Source of the DNA: Cyrtodaria siliqua
Lineage: Eukaryota > Mollusca > Bivalvia > Adapedonta > Hiatellidae
Direction: 5' to 3'
NCBI GenBank assembly: GCA_037043455.1
Contig: JAWPHD010001230.1
Location: 62,001 to 126,000 of the forward strand
Length of the DNA: 64,000 nucleotides
Positions 32,350 to 42,665 of the stretch are shown here, piece by piece. The translations under genes and the position numbers were made by a program. Under the pieces are notes generated by a model. The model ran no database searches, was not told the DNA's origin, and saw only the letters and a list, made by a program, of their open reading frames with translations. Numbering within the stretch: the stretch's first letter is position 1; each line of letters opens with the position of its first letter.

Positions 32350-33280
32350 ATATACTATATGCACCAAATTAATTCTGTTTAAATTGTACAAAACAAATGA
32401 ACGGGACAGTCACTAATTTTTTTTAATGCTGCCTACAGATACATCGTATGATACGTATCTAGTAGAAGGTTGCAAGCCCTTGTTAAAGCAAAGGAAATTG
32501 TTTTAGTATTGATAGCAACAGGTTACACATTTTATATAACCATACCTAGAAGTTACTGGGCCCAAAAAAAATTAAGAAAGGTTACATCTGAATGCTGAGA
32601 AGGTTGATTCCGATTTACTGCATCCGTGGCTTGGATGGTTTGAAACCTCGACTCTCTCACTGCGAGTTAGAATAAATAAGAAAGCGTGTCCTTTCAGATG
32701 GGCAGAAGGTATACACTACTATTTCTACCCAGGAAGTGGTGTGCCCCCACCATGGATGATATCTATCATCATATATGGCCTAACATGTGCTAAAAATGAC
32801 GTAAATCATTCAAACAACCAGCCAACCGATTTACTGAACCATCCGGTTCATGTTGATGACCCTCATCTTACGGATGTTGCCAGCTATCCGTCAGATGACT
32901 CCCATCAGCCAACTCACATCTAAATCATTTCATGCTTAAATGTTATATTAATTGCATATATAAAATTATTTATTTATTAGGCACATATTTATTAGGCACA
33001 TATTTATATTTGCTTTATATTATAAGTACAACAAATAGGCGTCAGGGTTGTCATTAGTAGCCAATTGCCGTTCAAAATTATCGGTTAAAATGGTGTTATC
33101 ATCAGTTAGTTTTGCCTTAACTTGTATTTGCAATATGTGACACTGACTGATCCCTCGTCAAATTGTTTGGAATTCAATATGAATCCCTGTTGCCAGGGCT
33201 AAATCTAGTTTAACTACTTTGCTGTGAAATTAGAAACTTCAGTTTAATTTTTTAGTTCATTTGCTCTTAGTACAAACATG
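32350..33280. other. No gene recognised
   Basis: Includes a 60-codon ORF (32741-32923) with no motif. Nothing else was recognised. Confidence 0.45.
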
Positions 33281-33284
33281 TACC

Positions 33285-33359
33285 ACTTCTATGGTGTAAT
33301 CGGTAAACACGTCTATCCTTTTAGGGTAGAAGACCCAGGTTCAATTCCTGGTGGGAGTA
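33285..33359 (+). tRNA. tRNA-Lys(TTT)-like gene or pseudogene
   Basis: A cloverleaf can be drawn: acceptor ACTTCTA/TGGGAGT (7 pairs, two G-T), D stem GTGT/ACAC with loop AATCGGTAA, anticodon arm TCTATC-CTTTTAG-GGTAGA giving anticodon TTT, T arm CCAGG-TTCAATT-CCTGG, and discriminator A. The A box (TGGTGTAATCGG) and B box (GGTTCAATTCC) are good, and a T7 run lies about 35 bases downstream. The anticodon stem has six pairs instead of five and the total is 75 nt. It does not look like the usual animal tRNA-Lys. It could be a diverged tRNA, a pseudogene or a SINE head without a body. Confidence 0.5.
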
Positions 33360-33439
33360 AACATTTGTTTGGAAAAAGAGCTGGATTAAGCATTTTTTTA
33401 AGTATTTCTACATTTTGAATTTAATTCAATGTAATCAAA

Positions 33440-33930
33440 TTCAATTTAAACAATCGAATATCATAAGTTGCAGCATGTCTGGAAACGACCACGAGGGAAA
33501 GAAGCTATTACAAGACAATGGCCCATTTAGCAATAAAATCTTTCATGAGGCCTTCTTTTCTTCTTTGAAAGCCATTTCCCTCTTTTGGTTTTGCAATAAT
33601 GAGCCTCTTATAAAATATTTTACCTAATATTGTAATACCTAATATTGTAATGCATTGAATGCTCTTAGAAGACAGTGGCCCAGTTAGTAATATTATCTTC
33701 CCTGAGGCCCTCTTTTCAATTCATCATCTTTAAGGCCCTATTATATTACCCTTTGGTCTTAAAATGAAAAACAATGTTATTTTGCTACAATAATAGGTCT
33801 TTTTTAAATAATATGTTTACCATATAATATTTACAAAAATCTTCCCTGAGGCCCTCTTTTGTCCATAATCTTCTCTTTTTGCTATGACCTTTGCCCTTTA
33901 AATCTTGGTAGCCAAACAGAGACTACGAGT
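33440..33930 (+). repeat. Diverged tandem repeat with GAGGCCCTCTTTT motif
   Basis: Three units share AATGGCCCATTTAG/AGTGGCCCAGTTAG, ATCTTTC-TGAGGCC and CTTTTCTTC-type segments (33519, 33675, 33843). The ORF 33415-33627 crosses one unit. No gene. Confidence 0.5.
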
Positions 33931-34074
33931 GGTCGTTTTAATGCAGGATTAAACCTAACATGTGATGTTGACCAGTTTTCAAGACGTTTACACATCCATA
34001 AACTCTTCTAACTACATTCTTTTCTTTCACGACTGTTATTATATTTATTATCTCATTTTAACCGGGTGTGTCTT

Positions 34075-34148
34075 TAATTGAAATGTTGAAAAATAATAGC
34101 TCCGTCGTTTCACTGGGTGCTTCAGAGAGCTGAAATCAATTCCAAGAA
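34075..34148 (-). repeat. Short interspersed repeat shared with 57165-57245
   Basis: On the minus strand it reads CAGCTCTCTGAAGCACCCAG, TGAAACGACGGAGC and TATTATTTTTCAACATTTCA then ATTAAAGACA. The plus-strand copy at 57173-57237 has the same order with few changes. Confidence 0.7.
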
Positions 34149-34288
34149 TGGAAGTTTATAACAATTATGTAAATAAATATCCCTTTTTAGATATCATACA
34201 GTAACTTTTTTCACGTTTAATCTTCATTATTGTGATCTTTATTTTTTCATATTGACTACTGTTCGCATTTAGGCAAAAAAAAAAAAGA

Positions 34289-34435
34289 GACAAAAAACCC
34301 GATTTACGTACCCATCCGACAGACGAGGCTAAGGGAAAGTGTCTTGGTCAAGAACCTCAGTGGCGCCACGGAGGATTGAACCCGGGGGCTCCGGTTACAA
34401 ATTCGCCGCGCTACTGACTGCGCCATGCCAGCCCT
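34289..34435 (-). mobile_element. tRNA-derived SINE, family 1, 5' part
   Basis: On the minus strand a full tRNA-like head is visible: GGCTGGCATGGCGCAGTCAG, TAGCGCGGCGAATTTGTAAC and B box GGGTTCAATCCTCC. It is followed by the family-1 body (GGTTCTTGACCAAGACACTT, TGTCGGATGGGTACGTAAAT). The 3' half is missing. It shows the intact head that the copy at 14556-14850 lacks. Confidence 0.8.
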
Positions 34436-34929
34436 AAAGAATATTTTTTGTTTCAAAACCCAGTGTAAAACCCACATTGTCAATACATACAGACTTGCTT
34501 TACACAGATAATTTTAATGTTATAGTATCAAAAATAAACACTGTTTCACGCTACACTGATTTTTTCTCATATTTTGTTTTTGGAAAGAGAACAAAAACAA
34601 TAACCGGAATAAAATGAGTGTATACTGTCTCATCATTTTATGATTTAAGCCATAGGAGAATTCCATTTTGATAACTGAGTAACACAAAGATGTAATAGAC
34701 ACAAAAGAAGAAAATGCAACCATTTGATTTTTTTGTATGTGAATAAATACAATGTATTAACTAATTCATAAAATACATTCTCCCTTCCTTTTCTAAGTAA
34801 GTATAATGGTCCAAATTATGCGGCGGTCCGTCATGTTTAACACGAATAGTGGTACAGCGCCAATTTTTAGGGCAAATTAAGTGTTCTTAAATGTGGGGCA
34901 AGTGTCATTATGGGCAGGGCAAGTGACTT

Positions 34930-34970
34930 TTGAAAATCCACTTGCCTGCCCTGGGCAAGTGGATTTTCAA
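34930..34970. repeat. Perfect 17-bp stem-loop
   Basis: TTGAAAATCCACTTGCC at 34930-34946 is exactly complementary to 34954-34970, with loop TGCCCTG. A related GGGCAAGTGAC phrase precedes it. ORFs on both strands here (34867-35070) are by-products of the palindrome. Confidence 0.9.
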
Positions 34971-35227
34971 AATATTTCCAGAACCCTGAACCCATACTGT
35001 GTAATAAATCTGTATATAAATCCATTATCAAAGGACAATGTTTTAGGAGTTTTAAAGGATTAATATACACTCAACTTCCAAAATTATTATTTTTTCTATA
35101 AAAAACAACAAGAAGGTTGATTAAGGAAGATCAAGATATAAGCAAGGTTATGTTATTTCTAATTAGTAAGCTAAGCTTTGCATGTCCCAGAATGAAAACA
35201 TTAAGTTTATTTGCTACAGTTTGATAC

Positions 35228-35893
35228 TGGAAAAATCAACTGAGTAAATTATCTCTATACTCCAGTTCCACAGATAGCAAGGTATTGACTCCACATGGTT
35301 TCAAACTTATTCATTTTTAAATTTTTATATGCGATTAGTTTCTCAACTTTGTACACAGATATTATATACGTTTTAAACAGGTTAAGCTGTGGAATTTGAC
35401 GTTGCATCTTGTTTCGATAAATGTAAAGTTTTGCTTGCATGATGATTTTGCTCAAAACAGTATTAAATTTACTATTTCCAAATAAAAATATCTGTTTGAC
35501 AGTTTCTGTTAAAGTTACGAATGTATTGCATTTTTCTGTAAGATAAGTTTGAAGTTTTGACTAGAATTATTTTCTGTTCCACAGTTCCAAAACAGATGTT
35601 GGATAGTTTCAGGTGTATTTTTGCAAAAGCTGCACATATCGTTATTAATAATATTCATTTTAGATAAAAGGTAATTTGTTCCAAGTATCCTATGGTTGAT
35701 TCTAAATTGAACCAGGGAGTACGTTTGAACCAAGGTAACTTAGGATCTTTTGTTATTTTATAAGGTAAGACATATAATCTTTCAAATTCAAAGTTTGGAA
35801 CACTAACTACTTCATTTTTCCATTTACTTAATGCTTTGGGATATACATTATTTCTAATCATGATGTAATATGTGACAGCCTTTCTCATTTTGT
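35228..35893 (-). pseudogene. LINE (L1/Tx1-like) C-terminal end
   Basis: On the minus strand, overlapping frames give AVTYYIMIRNNVYPKALSKW, QFRINHRILGTNYLLSKM, and a zinc-knuckle CSFCKNTPETIQHLFWNC, then KLYIYRNKMQRQIPQLN and MNKFETMWSQYL. This is the familiar C-terminus of L1/Tx1-type LINE ORF2 proteins after the RT. Frameshifts near 35680 and 35480 break it. It is 5'-truncated at about 35893. The RT itself is absent. Confidence 0.8.
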
Positions 35894-35899
35894 AGAATT

Positions 35900-37250
35900 A
35901 AGGATAGTATTAGTGGACGAATAGGGTTTGGCTGTTACAGGCTAGATGCACAATATTCAGGTTTGCCAAATAATTCCTGACAGCAGTTATATTCAAGAAA
36001 ATTGGACTGTATATTATAGTGTTCATTCAATTCTATGTATGAATAAAGATTTCCATTTTTGTTTAAAATGTCATCGATTATGTTATTCCTCCTGTAAACC
36101 ATCTTTTGTAAAACACACTAGAGCCTCCGATTGAAATTTAAACATTTTAAAAGCCCTTATAAAATAAATACATTTGATGTAATCATTGATCACATAGTAA
36201 TAGTGTTAAATAAACTAGTTTCATATTGTTTATATTATATATATGATATCTGGAATGTTTTCACTAGATGATATATGTATAATATCTATATCTTGCAATA
36301 AACTAACCCTCATGTCAAAGGTGTACCCTAATGTCTGTGGATTGTGTTATGATATTGTGTATCTATCTATATGTACTCGTAGAGGACTGCAGAGCATTGC
36401 TCTCACTGTTGTAACTTGATATATGATGGTAGATATGCATGCCTGTATATACTGTGTATATTGTTTAGTCTTATTAAAATAACCAGCAGAGTTAGACGTG
36501 TGTTCCTCTTTGATAGCATCCTAACACGAAACACAACAGATTGGAGAAAAATTATATACTTGCAGACCATATAAGCGTAATTTAACAATATATCAAGTAC
36601 CATGGACGTCAGTATGGACTTCATGAGTCATATCTTTCTTTGTTTAGAGTTTTATTAATTGATGTACTGATACAATATCAAGTTCATATAAGCATGCAGC
36701 TGACATATCACTCTCGACTGACAAAACGGTAAACAATCACTCCCATAATATGATATAATCATAATTACAATGTCTCTTCCTCCTTTCCCTTCAATTCAAC
36801 CGTAATATTAAAGTATATATTTGGAAAACTCAACAAATGCTTCCAAACTATCAGTCATTATATGGAACGAACTGTTTGGGACCGAACGAACTGTTTGGGG
36901 CCGAAACGTCTTGATTTCAACTACACATATTTGGGGATTTATTTTGTTAAACAGTATCATTTATCGGTCATAGCAATAAAATATCAAGAAATTGATAAAA
37001 ATCACTCTCAAATCTGCAATATTTTCATCAATACAACATTATATAAAAGAGCACTATTTTGCGGAGAGCTACAATTGAAAACCGAACCAAATTCATCATT
37101 TTGCTTCCAAAAACCATTGAGCGGCACCTAGTACTCTCCGAGCCACTATTACCGAGTACGGAAATTGGCGAAGAGTTCCGATTGATTCCCCACTAGGAAA
37201 TAAAGATTACGGAAATTAACGAAGAGTTCCGGTTCCACTTGTTTCGTTTG
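35900..37250. other. No gene recognised
   Basis: AT-rich with short ORFs only. A short doubled phrase (CGAACTGTTTGGG near 36868 and 36887) is followed by ACGTC and resembles the GGTACGAAACGTCC repeats at 19767-19810. Confidence 0.45.
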
Positions 37251-37252
37251 TA

Positions 37253-37303
37253 TGACGTAACGTCGTCTTGGATGACGTAACGTCGTCTTGGCGTTCTCGT
37301 GCA
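37253..37303 (+). repeat. Doubled GACGTAACGTCGTCTTG motif
   Basis: ATGACGTAACGTCGTCTTGG occurs twice back to back, then GCGTTCTCGTGCAAACTGG. The single-copy version is at 19079-19120. The palindrome ACGTAACGT lies inside. Confidence 0.75.
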
Positions 37304-37369
37304 AACTGGTGTAAAAAGGCGTGAATCATTAGAAATATTAATAAAATATCATTTTAAATTATGTAATAT

Positions 37370-37558
37370 ATAGTTTAATAACCAGTGTTTTTGAGATACT
37401 GAAAATATCTCCCTCGGTAGAGAAATGACCTCCCTCGGTAGAGAAATGACCCCCATATAAGAACTCGTGTTCCGCACTCGTTCTTATATCGGGGCCATTT
37501 CTCTTTCTCTACTCGGGAGATATTTCCCGTATCTCAAAAACACTGGTTATTAAACTCT
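37370..37558. repeat. Foldback repeat (MITE-like palindrome)
   Basis: The left arm has TAGTTTAATAACCAGTGTTT, TTGAGATAC and AATATCTCCC, and the right arm has the complementary GGGAGATATTT, GTATCTCAAAAACACTGG, TTATTAAACT. The centre reads ATATAAGAACTCG...CGTTCTTATAT. An inner 20-bp phrase TCCCTCGGTAGAGAAATGAC is doubled on the left only. No coding sequence. Confidence 0.85.
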
Positions 37559-37689
37559 ATTTGTTCACCTTTTATCGAGGTGGCTCTAATAACCAAAATG
37601 TCCTGATGATTGTTTTCATTTGCATTCCAGTAATTTTTAATGAGTTGAGCTCGCTATGAGGCAGTGCCTTATTCATATTATTTATTTCT

Positions 37690-38320
37690 AACTTCTAGAA
37701 GCAGCAAGTGACGTTAAACAATTTAACTGGTTCATCAACAAATGACGATGTACGTTTGTTTACAACATGACGTCACGCAAACGTCGACTTGATGCGCGTG
37801 AAAAAATGCACGAATAAATTGGGCTAAGCGCTAGTGGGCGCTTTAATTGACCTAATTTACCCAGTCCGATGGCTGCAAGTAAGACATGCATGATATGGTA
37901 TAGCTGGCCGAGACTATAAAAATTAGCTCGTTCACCCGGTCCGCTTCTGATTTCATCGTTACGCGGATCCAGAACCAGGGCCTGGGTATAACAGGACGTT
38001 TGAAATCGCCCCAAAATCGCCCCAAAACTTTGGGGCGATTTTGGCGAAATTTTGAGAGATTCTACGAGATTTTCAAAAAACATATTTTCAAGTTAATTTA
38101 ATATTAATTTTATGAGAAGCAGCAAGTGAGGTTAAAAAGTTTAACTGGTGCATCGAAATTTGACATTGTACGTTTATTTACAACATGTCACGCAAACGTC
38201 GACTTTATGCGCGTGATAAAAAATAAATTGTGCTAATCGCTAGTGGGCTCTTTAATTGGCCAAATCTGCCCAGACCGATATCTCCAAGTAAGACTTGTTA
38301 GGCCGAGACTAACGCAAAAT
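37690..38320 (+). repeat. Two direct copies of a 220-bp repeat
   Basis: GAAGCAGCAAGTGA starts copies at 37698 and 38116. Shared blocks include CACGCAAACGTCGACTT, ATGCGCGTGA, CGCTAGTGGGC, TTTAATTG and GGCCGAGACTA. Spacing is about 418 bp. The 107-codon minus ORF at 37760-38083 is an accident of copy 1. Confidence 0.8.
38005..38047. repeat. Strong GC-rich stem-loop
   Basis: TCGCCCCAAAATCGCCCCAA is answered by TTGGGGCGATTTTGGCGA, around an AACTT-type loop. The left arm itself doubles ATCGCCCCAAA. Position between the two 220-bp repeats suggests it belongs to the same element. Confidence 0.8.
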
Positions 38321-38578
38321 GGAGCACACCGTACAGCCCGTATCTTTGATAACAGAGGGATAACTTGATATCCGAGCCGATAAAAACGGCAGACATCAAT
38401 ACTGGTTAGATATTTCTTTCAAGTATTTTTCAAAGATACAAGGGAGATAAAAATTACAAGGTGTTCATGTGTATGGATGTTTAGACATTCTAGATCTACA
38501 TGGATTACCCGACCAATTCCGTCGACCAATGAGGCAGATATTCGAACTTAAACTTCAAAGTTTTACGAAAATTACGCA

Positions 38579-38661
38579 AACAATTCAAAGTGCTTTGTGA
38601 TAGATAACGCCAACACTGACAGGAACTCAATCTTCGTAAAAACAGTGATTAAGTGGAACAA
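38579..38661 (+). mobile_element. 82-bp fragment of the 25.8-27.1 kb LINE
   Basis: Nearly identical (one difference seen) to 26838-26920 within the LINE coding end. It stops abruptly at GATTAAGTGGAAC, where the inverted-repeat element begins. Such a short, near-identical internal piece implies recent capture or a rearrangement rather than normal 5' truncation. Confidence 0.85.
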
Positions 38662-39139
38662 AACTTACCTGGCAGGTGAAGTTTGATGGATCTAATCAAC
38701 TAGGAGTCATAGGTGTGAACATATGACATGTCACGTGATACGATATAATCCTTTTAGAGGAATATTATTCTGAACTTGGAGACCAAATAGATCAGTGTAG
38801 GCCACAAATACAGAGCGGGCTTATGCCTCTTAGTAGATTAGTTTAATTGAATTGAATTGAATTGGATTTTATAGTCGCACCAACAGCTAAGGTCATATGG
38901 CGACTTTCCAGCTTCCACTGGTGGAGGAAGACCCCAGGTGCCACTCCGGGCAATTTTCGTGCACGGGCGAGCACCTGGGTAGAACCACCGACGTTCCGAA
39001 AGCCAGCTGGATAGCTTCCTCACATAAACATTCCTAGGCCCCTGAGGGATCGAACCTACAGCGGTGAGGGGCAAGTGATTGCAAGTCAGAGACTCTAACA
39101 GATTGGTTTAAAATCAAACTTCACCTTCCAGGTAAGTTT
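38660..39139. mobile_element. Inverted-repeat element carrying a SINE
   Basis: 38660-38689 and 39110-39139 are inverted copies of about 28 bp (one mismatch) built on AAAACTTACCTGG and GTGAAGTTTGAT. Most of the interior is the family-2 SINE in reverse orientation. No transposase ORF. No clear target duplication was identified. Confidence 0.65.
38838..39080 (-). mobile_element. SINE family 2, most complete copy
   Basis: On the minus strand it has a B-box-like TAGGTTCGATCCCTC, GTGAGGAAGCTATCCAGC, GGTGGTTCTACCCAGGTGC, GGCACCTGGGGTCTTCCTCC, GCGACTATAAAATCCAATTC and an ATTCA-repeat tail. This unbroken copy shows the empty site for the transposon in the copy at 30705-31611. A 78-codon minus ORF here is not a gene. 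Confidence 0.8.
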
Positions 39140-39374
39140 TGTTTAATAATTCAATTCTATTGAAACTAATTTACTAATCAGAGTCATTGGAGGTTTTAGA
39201 GTCTATGTTTCTGAATAGAATACATGCATGAAAATACAATATATATAAACAATATATAGGAACCAAGGTGAGATATATGTAAATTTACATGATCCAGTTG
39301 AATACAAAATTCTAGTCCACTACTGATCACCATAAAGTTTGTTCTGGTAATAATCTGGAGAACAGTCTCCAGTC

Positions 39375-40583
39375 TTATTTCACCGACAGAATTGCTTTAC
39401 TATAGTTTGAATCATTTGTTACTGGTATTTTGTAAAATTTCCTGAAGTATGTAGTCTTTTCTCCAGCCGGCTGTCCTAAGAACTGTGTCAATGAGTACCT
39501 TAGTTATAGCTGCGCTAGCTGATGCACCTACTTGGGCTATGCGCTGAAAAAATACACATATCAATGCCTGCCATTTTTACGCTAGTTTAAACCAGTTTTG
39601 CTATGGTGCTTTTGGAAGCGGTGTTATATGTTTTTTGTGATATTGTGAATAATTTGGAATCCGACCTTAAATCACTTGTTTTCGTCAAATAAAACTTCAG
39701 TGTGGAAACAAAAATATCATTATCCGGTGTGAATGCCTCAGTGTATATTTCTGATAAATGAGAGCCTGGTTTAGATTGTTTCAACAGGTAATTTATTCTA
39801 ATTTTTACATAATCACTACCTATGTCTAAACCATTAATATCAATGAATGCTAAGGTTTGACATCTCTGTCCTGTTGCCAATGCTATCAAAGTAACTAGCT
39901 TGACTGATAATAACCTTAATGTGAGGTCTTTGATAGGTTGAAGTTGCTTCAGGTAATCCAGAACTACACGGACATCCCATGTCAATTATATTTAGGCAAC
40001 GACGGCTTCATATGAAAAGGTCCTTTCATAAATCTCTTTATCAAAGTATGCGATCCAATATTTGTGCCAGCCGTTATCGACATAAATGACGATAGAGCTG
40101 ATTTCGCTGTATTCAGCGCACTATAGCCTAATCCTGTATTGTGTAACATGGTCAAGAAACCAATTATGTCATTTAAAGGTGGATTTATCTTATTAGTGCT
40201 CTGTTCACCACAAAATTGCAACCATCTTTTGAGATAACTCCCATATTGTTTTTGTGTAGTGTAACGCCACGATGCCATGATAATGTCTGCAGCGTTTTCC
40301 GATAGCCCTGCACTCTGCATGTGTTCCCGGAGATCCTGAAAACTCCCAATTTCATGGCTTTGAGAGGGTGTGTTTTCTGTACTTTCGGGAGAACTAATAT
40401 GTCCTGAACTAATATGTCCTCTGTCTTGGGGAGAATGTTACATTGGCCCGATAACAACAGCAGGAGTCGAGGAAACCATGGCTGTGTTGTGAATATTGGT
40501 GCTATCAACACTGCTTCTGCCTCGTCCTCGCACAGTTTCTGCAGCACCTGTCCCAGTAGACTGAAAGGTGGAAATAGAGGATC
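39375..40583 (-). pseudogene. Tyrosine recombinase of DIRS-like element B, broken
   Basis: On the minus strand the RNase H-to-recombinase linker ends PLFPPFSLLGQVLQKLCEDE and TQPWFPRLL (40583-40450). After a frame change comes the recombinase N-domain (SWRYTTQKQYGSYLKRWLQF, 40320 to 39982), then the catalytic part with arginine in LIALATGQRCQTL (39985 to 39587). Lower down an FSAHS block is broken by a frameshift before the second arginine, and the C-terminus YFRKFYKIPV keeps the nucleophile tyrosine, with a TAA at 39375-39377. At least three frameshifts inactivate it. It would insert circular element DNA by site-specific recombination. Confidence 0.85.
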
Positions 40584-40726
40584 TTACATGAGTCTCATTC
40601 ATTATTGAATTTATTAAACGAGTTGGCAAAATTATATAATGCGAGGCTCTTGCCGAGCATTATATAATTTTTGCTAACGAGTTTAATAAATACAATAATG
40701 AATGAGAACGAATGTAAGATTCTATT
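40574..40726. repeat. Foldback element inside DIRS B
   Basis: ATCTTACAT-GTCTCATTCATTATTG on the left answers CAATAATGAATGAGA-ATGTAAGAT on the right, and AATTATATAATGC answers GCATTATATAATT around a GAGGCTCTTGCCGA centre. Stem length is about 65 bp. It lies at the point where the DIRS B coding match ends. Confidence 0.8.
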
Positions 40727-40732
40727 TATCAC

Positions 40733-41566
40733 CAGGGAGTACGTTATAGGGAGGAGAAACGGGCTCGTTTTGCCGATTTATGTTGTCGCGCATGTGTTTC
40801 ACTACTCCGTGAAAATGACTATTTCCGGTTGTTTCGCGAGTGTGTGAAAAACAGCAAATTCTTATAAATTATTACACTTACAAACTCAATAAAGGTGCTC
40901 AATGTAAACATAAGTATTATTTATTTACATTGTGTCCTCTGATACAGAGCGTGTATTTGTTTGCATGTTTAAAAGCACATTTTACCAGACGGTTCCATGT
41001 AACAAAGACGGCGCCACTCTGCGCCAAATAAAAAATGGTGACAGTGTATAGCTATTGCAAACGAGATACGAGACTACGGGTTATTTAGGCATTAATAATA
41101 ACAAAAAGTGAATAGTAAACATATTTATCTTTGTAAAGAAGGTAATTTCATGGTGGTGATTATAAGACAAAGCCTAAAAAGAGGTGATGAAAATGTGCCT
41201 TTTGAGATATCAGCTAAATTTTTAATTTTATAGTATTAAAAATGGTGTGTAGCTATTGCAAACGAGATACGAAGTATGGGTTATATTAGGCATTAATAAT
41301 AACAAAAAGTGAATAGTAGACATATTTATCTTTGTCAATAATGTAATTTCGTGATGTTGATTATAACAGAAAGCCGTAAAAAGGGGCTGTAATAACTGCC
41401 TAATTTGAGATGTTGGCTGAAATTTTAACTTTTCAAATGTAACGCGCTTACGATCGATTTACCTGTATCGATAACATAGTAAATGGCGGCGTTCTAGCGC
41501 GACAACATAAATCGATAAACTAGAGCGTTTATGAACCCGTTTCTCCTCCCTATAACGTACTCCCTG
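40733..41566. mobile_element. 834-bp hAT-like non-autonomous transposon
   Basis: Perfect 31-bp terminal inverted repeats at 40733-40763 and 41536-41566 begin CAGGGAGTACGTTATAGGGA. The 7-base TTATCAC is duplicated at 40726-40732 and 41567-41573. CAGGG ends are typical of hAT elements, which usually show 8-bp duplications. The interior contains a doubled segment of about 205 bp (41034-41230 and 41250-41430) sharing GCTATTGCAAACGAGATACG. No transposase ORF. Confidence 0.85.
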
Positions 41567-41836
41567 TTATCACATAACTCACATATCGACTTTTATTGCG
41601 TTTTGCCTGTCGCTTTAACACGCGAAACCGACATAAACCGTGGGAATTGGATAATAGTCATTCAGTATCGATATTTTTGACAGCGCATACTAGGCTTACT
41701 TGCATACTTATATAACTAGTGGTATATATCGATAATATAGAATGGTGCTATTATGTGATAAATACATTTATGGCATGGACATGGGCATGTGGATATGGCC
41801 TGTATGACACATATCGAGCGAGTTTTGCATTATATG

Positions 41837-42444
41837 TTAAAGCAAACAAGTCAATTGTGCAGCTTTCCATTCTGTCTTGTATTTTTTAAAGATAGGATCT
41901 ATAATAGACCATTCCATATCTTCCTTTAGCTTTTTACTCATACGGCTTAAAGCGTCCCTTTTAATGTTTAGCTTGCCAGGAATGTGAAAAGCGTTTAACC
42001 ATATATTGCGTTCACAGCACCAAATCCATAGATCCTTTGTACGGTCATTTAATTGAGGTTTTCGTACCCCCATTTTGGAAATGTACTTTAAAGCTGTGGT
42101 ATTATCCAAAAACAGTTGTACATGTTCGTTTCTTATTCCCAAACATAATACCTTAAGACTCATAAAAGCAGCTTTCATTTCTAGGTAGTTGATATGATGG
42201 AGCTTTTCGTCACTAACCCACTGCCATCTAGGTCAAGGACACAAAAGCCAGATATGGAACTAACAGTTTCAATTTTTCTATATGGTTTACCATGAGATAT
42301 CGGCCGGAAAGCTAGCTCTACATTATCTATCCACCATTGAATGCATTTTATTGAACTGTCTAAAATCAATATATATATGTCAAAATTGCATGAATTCAGT
42401 TTTAAAGCTACATCCCGGTATACTTCCAAAGTTTTGTAATATAT
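41837..42444 (-). pseudogene. RNase H domain of DIRS-like element B
   Basis: On the minus strand, after a LLYAP end of the RT, blocks include HGKPYRKIETVSSISGFCVL, LDLDGSGLVT, and in another frame INYLEMKAAFMSLKVLCLGI, LFLDNTTALKYISKMG and FHIPGKLNIKRDALSR. These are the D, E and D-containing blocks of DIRS-type RNase H. A frameshift near 42181 separates the first and later blocks. The sequence stops matching at about 41850, where inserted DNA begins. Confidence 0.85.
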
Positions 42445-42665
42445 TTAAGGCGCATACAGCAAACCAGGTTCTGTAGCCACAACCTTCCCTATAAGCTGAG
42501 CAAACTCTCTAATAAGTATACGTTTGTTCTGAATTACTCTTTTACAATGAGTTTTTATGCCCTTAGCTTTGCGGGAAGTTAACCGCACTGTCATGTCCTC
42601 GGAATTCAGAATAAATCCAACAACTTCTATAACCTGCGTGGGCTCCACAAATGATTTTTGCGCAC
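42445..42665 (-). pseudogene. RT thumb of DIRS-like element B
   Basis: CAQKSFVEPTQVIEVVGFIL and then MTVRLTSRKAKGIK, REFAQLIGKVVATEPGLLY match the region following the catalytic box of DIRS RTs. The upstream catalytic box is absent; the TTAA element copy and a deletion replace it. Confidence 0.8.

Noticed and set aside
37760..38083. 107-codon minus-strand ORF
   Set aside because: Lies in one copy of a noncoding 220-bp direct repeat; the frame is not kept in the second copy.
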